DNA from: Amoebophrya sp. A120
Lineage: Eukaryota > Sar > Dinophyceae > Syndiniales > Amoebophryaceae
Length of the DNA stretch: 64,000 nt
Direction of reading: 5' to 3'
NCBI GenBank assembly: GCA_905178155.1
Contig: CAJINV010000013.1
Coordinates: 1,864,281-1,928,280, forward strand
The notes under the pieces: generated by a model
Database searches by the model: none
The model's input: the letters and a program-made list of their open reading frames with translations, nothing else
Told to the model about the DNA's origin: nothing
Translations under genes and position numbers: made by a program
Shown here: piece by piece, positions 56,501-64,000 of the stretch
How the letters are laid out: each line of letters opens with the position of its first letter
Position numbering within the stretch: position 1 is the first letter of the stretch

Positions 56501-58434
56501 TTGTTCGCTATAATTTTGGCAGGACGACTTCACTGTCGTCACGGTGTGTGGTCGAAGCTATTGTGAGTGTTTGTTTTCGACGGCCTTGATTGATGACGGG
56601 TCATCCGACCCACGCCTGTGCCCACACCTGTGTCGCCCAGCACGCATTCGGGAGACGTCGAATACCCCACGCCACGGACTCCCAGCGCCACTTGAATGAA
56701 ACGAATGGTTGTTGTTGAGACGAGGCGGCGATGGGATCTCCCTTTTCTATTTTCATCGGACGTGGGTGCGGCAAAAAGACGACTGTTTTTCAGCTAGTTG
56801 TATAGGACAAATACATATCGTGGAGGACAAAAAGTCCCTACGATGCGGAGCTTGCAATTAGTCTTTATTTCTGCAACACAGGTTACCGACTTGAAGAAGG
56901 GCCCGTATTACACCAACCAAATTACTAAGTTCTCGAAGTTGCGACAGATGCAGCACAAGGCGACCGCAGAGCAGGCCCGAAAAGCGCACGCTGCTACGAA
57001 GGAGAAATTGAAGGCCGAGAAGAAGGCAAAGAAGGAAGCTGCCGCTGCGGCAAAAAAAGAGGAAGAGAAGGGGGACAAGGAGAAAGAGGAAGGTGAGTGG
57101 CTTTGATTTTCCTTTTTTTTCCCCTTCTAAACTCGCCACGGAAACGGATTGTTGGCGATGGATTTTTCCTTCGATGCATTTTTCTTCATACTGCGCTCGT
57201 GAACGTCTTGCGGCCTCCTTTGTTTTTTGGCTTTTGATGGCCATGAAACGTATGTCTGCATGCTCGGGTAAAAGGAAAAACCTGAAATGCAATTTGAAAT
57301 TCATCGCGTAAAGGTGCTGCTGAGCCTGCTGCGGAGGAGGCAAAAGAAGAAAGTGTTGAGTCCGAGGAGGAAGAGGAGGTGCTCCCAGCCATCATGGAGG
57401 AATTCTCCGAGGAAGACTGGATGTTGGCGCAACTCCGCTGTGAAATCCACTCATGTACTGCTTTACACTAATTTTATTTTTTTCCCTCACCGCCGTTGCG
57501 TACAAAATGAGAATTCGTTTTGTTCTTTGTGCTTGATATTTTGGGAAGTTTCTACTTTTGAAGGTGCAGTTGTGCGTCGCACGAATGTTGAATACGCATT
57601 AATATAAACCAGTGATCCACGCTTTCCGAATGGATGTGAATGACCCCGAGCGGGTAACTTTCCCGGCGACGCACATGGCTTACTACTACCACCTGTACTC
57701 GGGGAAGCCATTCTCGCAGACGTTGCAATCCTTTAACGTACGCACGCTGGAGGAACTCACCAAGCTGATCCCGGATGTCTGCGAACACACCAAGGACATG
57801 GACGATTTCGCCCTGCGCAAGGAGAAGAGCCTCTTGGAAGACTTCGACCTTGTGCTGCCGGCCAGCTCCGAGGCTGACCTCGACGTGCAAAAGTTCATCG
57901 AAGTCACAGAGGAAGCCAGGTACTACTACACGAATGCTCAATCCAGCTAGATAATAGAATAAGGTGGAGGACCATGCAGCAAAATACGTAAAGTAAGCTA
58001 TTGCTATAACATCAGAACAAGTACCTAGAATCATGTCGTGAGCTTCTGTGTCACCATGCTGGAGTTTCATGCGCATACGTAGTTCGGATACCAGTTCTTG
58101 ACCATGTGGAGCGCGGTCGCGCACATGGAATGCAATTTGTTAAAATGCAAACGCTTCAACTTCATAGTTACTACACCATCACCATCATCAGTACGCAATG
58201 TTTCAAAATACCAATAAATCCCTCACCAGGCAAATGCGCACGGACCGATTGGATGCCGGCGACGAGAACGCGGCGCTTAACTTCACCTTCAAGCAACAGA
58301 GCCAGAAGCAGGCGGGCAACAACAAAGTCGATAACTTCAAGCGGCCGATGCCCAACAGCAACCAGTACAGTGACTACAACGCGAAGCGCAGCCGCAGCAC
58401 CTACAACCAGGCCGCGTCCGGCGCCAGACGGTAG
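53517..58434 (+). CDS. SPRY-domain protein (hnRNP U-like layout), ten exons
   Basis: Exons 53517-53618, 53977-54295, 54574-54828, 55192-55505, 55693-56074, 56348-56466, 56882-57092, 57314-57454, 57613-57919, 58230-58434; all GT-AG, phases agree, 784 residues. The N-terminus is Glu/Asp-rich (MEVDAEENEAEAAAKEDKDQ). The SPRY domain spans ~105-275: NKGFYDGGRYYFEIKML, VRVGFSTVECDL, NAFCFESHCDAYV, TDVVGCLLNVPKKQIVLVLN and LYPTVVSKGCSVECNF are typical core strands. Then come a Gln/Gly/Asn linker, a helical region (LDNPMGVFPMLLKGGHKYLM), a Lys/Ala/Glu-rich stretch (KAEKKAKKEAAAAAKKEEEK), an acidic block and an Arg/Asn-rich tail (DYNAKRSRSTYNQAASGARR). An acidic N-terminus before SPRY with an RG-type tail recalls hnRNP U-like nuclear RNA-binding proteins, but no nucleotide kinase or SAP domain was recognised. 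Nuclear RNA or chromatin binding is inference. Donors are mostly GTA. Confidence 0.85.
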
Positions 58435-59766
58435 AGGGGCCAGGGTTTAGGATGATTTTCGACAGGAGGAAGAAACTTATTTAGATTCAACTAACAAAAC
58501 AAAGCAAACAATACACCATCTTCTTCGACAAGAGCGGATACACTTAGATACGATAAATCAAACCCAGATGAATAAGATTTCTCTTTTTTGACGAGCCCTT
58601 TTTTTCCTTGTCTACTTCTTTACCAGCGGCTCCGAGAACTGTTTGAACCAGCAGCACGTGGTCCAGCGTTGATGATGAGACTGACAACATCACAACGACG
58701 TGAGCACGCGGCTTGACGAGATGATATATTATTTTGATGAACGGTAATCAACAATGAACGGATCATTTTCATTCTTCGGACAAACGTAAGGCTAGCACTT
58801 GCTCAGAAAATGCACGGCATGTTTATTCCGCCCGGAACAATTACAGCCTTCTCTACAAATTGTAATTGTACTACTCCAATAACGCCGAATCATGATCATC
58901 CGGAAGGAAATGCAAATGGAAATGAACATGAGCATCTTCACTCTTCAACAACCCATTTTTACAGCTTCAGATCAACTTGAGAAGTCAACAACAAACTGCA
59001 GTACCGACGACCTGCGAAAACGTAGACGTACACTTTGACTCATTCTTTATCATTTTCCTCACGCAAGATAGTTTGTTTCTCTTTTCGTTTTTGATGCTCC
59101 TTTGTTATGCAACGACGGCTTGTAGAAGTGCAAAAGATTACTCGATGAATGGCACCATTAGCAGAGCCACAGCAGCACGCAGTGTAAGACCAGCTACAAC
59201 TTGAACGAACCTGACAAGTTTTATTTACACTTGAAGAAATGAATCATCGCTGATGCTGCAAGATGAATTACTAGTCATTTTGAAACTTCAACTTTTCTAG
59301 CGACATTAGAAAACAAATCGGATGCGAGCGGAAGACGAGGTCTGTCTTCTTGCCCGTCTCTCCCTACAGAAGCGTGTAGGTTTTCGTTTTTAAGAGTAGT
59401 TGTCTCTTCGAAGAAGTTACAGAAGCAGGAGGACTGCCCTACGAGATGTCCTCCGAAGCTACTTGAGAATAGCGTTCGTTTCCCGGCGGCACGAAAAACT
59501 TCCAAACTAACACAGAGATGGTGAAGAAGTTCTGTGCTTGTTTTTCTAATCGAGCAAACAATTCGATTCAACAAGCTGCAGGGACACAAATTCACAGATT
59601 TTCGTCACCCGTCGACCTACTTTTCAAGTGTTGGACAACAAGTCACGCTAAGTCGGGGGGTGACGAAGACGAGGAGCCTTTCCCTGCCGTGTTTCGTTCC
59701 TAACCAGGCTGATGTACCTTTGACTAGATGACGATGTGCTGATGTAGGTACTTGCTCAAATAGTAG
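58435..59766. other. Intergenic, no supported gene
   Basis: About 1.3 kb, AT-rich; short frames on both strands only. Confidence 0.5.
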
Positions 59767-60530
59767 AGAGAAAAGGGAGAAGGGGATGAACGCGACCCGA
59801 GAGAGATGAGGATGAGAGGCTACATGACCTGCCCAGTCTGTCAAAAGAAAGTAGTGCCAAGCACAGACCACTTGCTTTTTCAGTGCGAAGACCCTACGCT
59901 AGTGCAATTGCGAAAAGAACACTTAGGCGCGCCATGCATAAAAGCCATGGACCCATGCATAAGTTTCGTCCGGGAGCGAAAAAACGCGAAGAACATCCTG
60001 AACTTCTACGAGAAGGCCTCGCAGACACACGGAGGAATTCTGCCCACGGGGCTAGCGAACGCGATCAGAGGGGGACAGACGGTTTTCGACGAGGCGGACT
60101 ACAAGGACGTGGCAGAGTGGCAACCGGAGAAAAAGCCGAGCAAGGTCCAGGAGGGGGACCTGAACAAAATAGCGAGCTGGATCGGGAGGCTCTAGGAGAG
60201 AGACCGCCAACACGAAAACGAACAAAGCCGACAAACTGCTACGAACGAGGGGACTACGCTCAGCCGGGCAACTTCTCCGAAAAACCTGCACCCAGAAAAA
60301 CCCCACCACCCTTCCCCCCTCGCTTTAGGTCTATCTGGAGTACATGACGCCTCTGGCTGCAGGAGCAGTCCCGGGGTGTTAGCGCGGGAGGAGCGGAACC
60401 GGTGACCAGCTGCGTCAGCCAGGGCACATCGAAGCAGGTGGGTCTAGGGCAATGAGGGTGTGCCAAGCGGAAGGGGAAGAGAAAAGGGAGAAGGGGATGA
60501 ACGCGACCCGAGAGAGATGAAGGCGCATCC
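59767..60530 (+). mobile_element. 3' relic of a LINE-like retrotransposon
   Basis: A frame at 59806-60195 encodes 129 residues beginning MRMRGYMTCPVCQKKVVPS and containing a C-x2-C-x9-H-x4-C zinc-binding pattern (CPVC to DHLLFQC), as at the C-terminus of many non-LTR retrotransposon reverse transcriptases. No reverse transcriptase or endonuclease motifs lie upstream, so this looks like a 5'-truncated or decayed copy. A 43-bp sequence opens the unit (59767-59809) and recurs exactly at 60478-60520, 711 bp on, with a third diverged copy at 62307-62347. The frame reads EKGEGDERDPREM in both exact copies. Alternatively it is a small host zinc-binding protein; the repeats favour the mobile-element reading. 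Confidence 0.5.
60478..60520 (+). repeat. Second exact copy of the 43-bp repeat
   Basis: Identical over 43 bp to 59767-59809 (core AAAAGGGAGAAGGGGATGAA). After this copy the sequence diverges completely (KAHPLEGQEVFF in the shared frame), so a boundary between two repeat units or insertions lies here. Confidence 0.85.
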
Positions 60531-60559
60531 CCTAGAGGGTCAGGAGGTTTTCTTTCTGG

Positions 60560-60960
60560 GGGAAGAATGGCGGCCACCACGCTCCCTAGGCGGCGCCTTT
60601 TCGCGGCGCCGCCGCGCTTTTTGGTGCAGCAACACATGTGAGGCGCTTGCCGTTTTGTATTATTGGCATAGCGGAAAAGAAGCTTCTTAGGTCGTGTTCG
60701 GGCAAAAGCGCGCCGCAGACTGACCCTCCGGCAGCGCTCTGGGGCAAGCAAGGCGGCCGCGAGCCATGCTGCGCCGTTAGATAGGGCGGCGAAATTGGCA
60801 ACACACTAAAAGCCCTCCCGTATTAGGTCGCGAAAAGGCCGCGCGCCCTGTGCCGTTTCGCCTTCGGCACTCAAAGGCGCCCACGTTTGCGGCGCAGGGA
60901 CCTGCTCGGTCTCGAAGCCTTGCGCCCTTCCCTCGGTTCTTTTTTTTGGCTCTTCTCATG
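60560..60960. repeat. GC-rich block with GGCGCC palindromes
   Basis: It is much richer in GC than its surroundings and begins with an inverted repeat (GGCGCCTTTTCGCGGCGCC). No coding potential or match elsewhere in the window was seen. It may be part of the retroelement unit or a separate insertion. Confidence 0.4.
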
Positions 60961-63270
60961 ACGAAGCACCAGCTCCATTTATCTGTTTAGATTATGACTA
61001 GAACTTCGTCTTTGCTTCTGTTGCGCAGCTGCTTTCCAGATTAGCAATCAATGCAATCGGCGCCGTTTCGTCGCTGCGTTTGCATTTGACGATGAGACCC
61101 ACAAATCACAGCAGCGCCGTGCTATGCTATTTTAGTATAGGTCCCTTCTCACTGCACGGCGGCGAAATACAGACTCGAGACGCACCCTTGTGCCCTAACA
61201 ATCTGAGCAGAGAACTTCTATTTGTTATCCTGTCTAGTCTCTACTTCCAGTTGTGGCTTTATTAGAACTATTTACCTCTTCTTCTTATACGCATCCCAGA
61301 ATCCGCACAGCAGATTGCAAGATCGGGAGAGCGCCGACTCTCGGCCGCCTTGCAGGAATCAACTCAATCACCAAAAGCTGAACGGATGCGCGTTTTCATT
61401 TTCTCGCCTCGCTAGGCCCCAGGTGAGCTGGCTCCGGCCTCTTCGCCTGGTGGTGCTTGTGGTTGTGAAATACGATTAGAAATTCGATTGGCCGCACTAT
61501 TTCCTTCGAACTTGATTTTTGTCTTATGTGATGAGAATGCAAAATGAAACTCTTTCCGCAACTTGGTTGATGAACTTATTTATTAAATGCTATCTCGAGG
61601 TTGATTCTAGTGCTCTTGTTTCTCGCGGATGATGAACGGTATTGAGACTCGACGCGTGGCTTGGTCTTCATCAAGCTGTGCGCAAAATTATCTTCAGCCA
61701 CCTATTGTCTGACGCGACAGCACAACAGAACACTGCTACCCGATCTGCCTAGAAAAGCATGGGTAGTGAAAACCTCGCCAAAAGACCACTTCACCTCTAT
61801 AATTAATCCTGCTGTTTAGGTTTTCAATAGAAAAAACTCGATCCGATGCACTGTGTCACCTGTACTGGAAGTAGAGAAAAAAACAGCTGTACCTGGCGGA
61901 GAAATGGGCCGCGTCGAAGATCACCAGTCGCAGTCGGCCGCCCGCCGTTTCCAGTCGATGTTCACGGAGGTCAATACAAATACTGCGCACAGCAGCAGCA
62001 GGTCGGTGTTTTTTTGTGGTGAAGCGCGAGAGCAGGGGGCAGTAGATCGGTAACGCTCGCAGAACGGGGCAACACGCTGAAGGGAAAGGAGATGAACAAG
62101 CAGCATTGGGAGCAACGTGGACAATCGTCTGTTTGTGGAAAATGGACAAGCGGCAGCGCAAAGTAGGGTAAGTACTTCTCATGCCATGGACTAATTTTGT
62201 CAAAATCAAACATCACACTACAGGTCAAAAATCCGAAAATTCAAAATCTTTGAAGTTAGTTTGAAATTGATTTGAAATCAAATTAGTTCCTGGGCGGATT
62301 TGATATAAGAAAAGGGAGAAGGGGATGAACGGGCGACCCGAGAGAGAAAAAAATGAGAGGGTACAACTGTGAGCAGCGAACTAAAGTGGAGACGGAGTTG
62401 CTCCAGATAATAATAGATCGTTCCCCACAGAGAAAAAGAATTCGAGTGCAGATGGCAAAAAGCGTAAAACGTTTTTGAATTCTTTTTTCCGCATAGGTGT
62501 ATGACGAGCGATAGATACTCTTGAGATTGCACCGTGGATCAAATAAATCGGAGTGGTTTAATGGATCGGAGCGACGGTACAGAGAGTATCATGAATGTGA
62601 ACTACAAAGGAACAACATCGAGTGACAAGTCGAGCGACCCCGACAGAAATGGAGCGAGCCTTTCCTTGGCATGGTTTTCCACGAAGGATGAGGTAGCTTG
62701 AGTAGTGAGAGTAAGAAAAGCAGTTGCGGTGCAGAAATAGATTTTCTACCTCGTGCCTTGCGTTGCCGTTTCGTGTTTTGTACCTGTAGGGAAGTCGACC
62801 TCGACGCTGATGTGCCTGTCATTGCGTCTTTGGCTGTTTTGCACTGCTTGTGTCCCTTGCCGATGCAGCTTGTATTTAGACGAGAGTTGCGTTGTTGATG
62901 GTTGAGAAAAGCGGATTCGCCCTTTTCCGTGTCGTCATACTCCAGGAATGATTCTCCGGCTTCCCCCCATCCCCTCGGCTATCAGACCGAATTTTGAAAC
63001 GAAAAGGCAAAAAGGTAAAACATTCAAATCCTACAAGCAGCTGCTGCATTGCTAATTCATGTAATTCATCGCTTCTCCACGACAGTCTGAGGCGTACTTA
63101 CTTAGTAGGTGCAGCACCCACTTTCTTTGATAAATTTGTATTTGAAGGAAAGTGCAGTCAGTCTGTGGAAGATCCAGAATTCATCTTAGGCGAAGATTCT
63201 ATACCATTTGTTTTTGTGTCGGGCCCCCTACAGAGCTCCATTGAATTAGAGATAGTACTACTAACTTATC
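60961..63270. other. Intergenic, no supported gene
   Basis: About 2.3 kb, mostly AT-rich; only short frames without family signatures. It contains the third copy of the 43-bp repeat. Confidence 0.5.
62307..62347 (+). repeat. Third, diverged copy of the 43-bp repeat
   Basis: Shares AAAAGGGAGAAGGGGATGAA and CGACCCGAGAGAGA with the two exact copies. It has one extra G, which breaks the shared reading frame. Its following ATGAGAGGGTAC resembles ATGAGAGGCTAC after the first copy, so homology extends to about 55 bp there. Confidence 0.75.
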
Positions 63271-64000
63271 ATGGGTGGCGCGTGTGGCACCCAACGGCCC
63301 CGCGCGGGCGACCCGGTCACGGCCCTTGCCCCAGAACAGCGGGTGAAAAAAGCGGATGGTAATAATTCGCCGAACGACATGAAAAATGTTGCCTCCTCCA
63401 CCAGGCAGCCTAGCAGCTACGCCATGTCGGGCTCCGAGTTGAGGGACCAGAAGCTGCATCCCCCCACGAAAATCGGTTTCTTCGACGGCCATGCGGCGAC
63501 GAACAACAACTCCCACGCGGAATCCTCCGAAACTGAGGCGGAAATGAACCACAGTCGCACGAATGACCCACTATCGGGCGGGACCTCCACGGAACTCGAG
63601 AACAAGTCGGCCAGCACAACCGCAAACTCGACCATGGAGGGGTTTTTCGTGCCGCCACCCGCGCGAGGTCGGGGCCGAACGCCCGGAGGTGCGACGTCAC
63701 GAGGATCCGCGAACGAGGAAAAGACAACTAGCAAGTCAAAGTTTCGCTCCTTCGAAATGCTCGAAAAGCTCGAATCCAGATCGAGGTCCAACTCCAAGAC
63801 CCGGGCGGACGCGCCGAGCCACCTGGGATATGGAGGCGAAATGAGTGATCTTCATCTTCTTCCCGGCTGCTGCTAGTCCTGAAAATAAAAGAGGCAGCCT
63901 GTGGAGGTCTTCGTGCCGATTCGCCAACTCTAGGGCTCTTTTTGATGTGATTCACAGCGTCCACCAAAAATTACGCCAGACTGATTTCTGGCGTGCTTTA
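63271..64000 (+). CDS. Predicted N-myristoylated protein, 3' end beyond window
   Basis: ATG 63271 begins MGGACGTQRPRAGDPV: Gly2 with small residues following fits an N-myristoylation signal and Cys5 could be palmitoylated, so membrane tethering is likely. The 191 residues of exon 1 (63271-63844) are Ser/Asn/Thr-rich and look disordered, with GFFVPPPARGRGRTPGG and KFRSFEMLEKLESRSRSNSK. An intron 63845-63957 (GTGATCTTC to ATTCACAG, phase 1) joins an exon from 63958 reading STKNYARLISGVL into the right edge. Reading through instead stops at 63876. Such long N-termini often precede kinase or phosphodiesterase domains, but none is visible here. Confidence 0.5.

Noticed and set aside
1-64000. Dinoflagellate spliced-leader, tRNA or rRNA genes
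   Set aside because: I looked for the conserved spliced-leader core and for TTCGA-type T-loops with paired stems and found none convincing; a covariance-model search would be decisive.

Overview
This is nuclear DNA of a unicellular eukaryote, most likely an alveolate of the dinoflagellate lineage. Genes are cut by introns of about 50-520 bp plus one of 2.8 kb, there are no operons or Shine-Dalgarno sites, and every gene I can support lies on the + strand, like the one-way gene arrays of dinoflagellates. A giant serine/glycine-repeat protein ending in a self-cleaving peptidase S74 chaperone, and introns that are transposon-like elements with terminal inverted repeats (TIRs) and 5-bp target-site duplications (TSDs), both recall syndinian dinoflagellates such as Amoebophrya. 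That placement is inference; no rRNA, tRNA or spliced-leader gene was found to settle it.

Layout. 1-10400: 3' part of the S74 repeat protein (13 exons, 5' end outside the window). 10401-14026: AT-rich, no gene. 14027/14434-15758: EF-hand-like protein. 16842-18092: GT31/Fringe-like glycosyltransferase. 18846-26228: intronless 2,460-residue WD40-like/six-helix ion channel fusion. 27149-32214: mitochondrial, probably NAD-dependent, isocitrate dehydrogenase with a C-terminal EF-hand; its third intron holds a 723-bp-period GC-rich repeat. 34097-34880, 35318-38346, 38725-39243 and 40573-41775: membrane or secreted proteins of unknown function. 42938-46151: flavohemoglobin (nitric oxide dioxygenase). 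46269-46589: possible secreted peptide. 47861-51814: NSUN5-like rRNA m5C methyltransferase. 53517-58434: ten-exon SPRY-domain protein. 59767-60530: 3' relic of a LINE-like retroelement. 63271 to the right edge: start of a probably N-myristoylated protein.

The most striking result is a set of introner-like elements. Three or four introns of the flavohemoglobin gene look like inserted DNA elements that start TATC, end mostly GATA, and are flanked by 5-bp duplications. Removing element plus one duplication restores the flavohemoglobin reading frame, and for two of them this requires boundaries that are not GT-AG. A 265-bp element in that gene (44026-44290) has a near-identical, inverted copy of the same length at 38883-39147 with its own 5-bp duplication, interrupting another reading frame that becomes continuous once the element is removed. 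The neighbouring IDH, S74 and SPRY genes use ordinary GT-AG introns, so two intron classes appear to coexist here.

The genes share no obvious pathway. Calcium (EF-hand IDH, EF-hand-like protein, cation channel) and cell surface or secretion (S74 protein, glycosyltransferase, signal-peptide proteins) are recurring themes, which is only suggestive.
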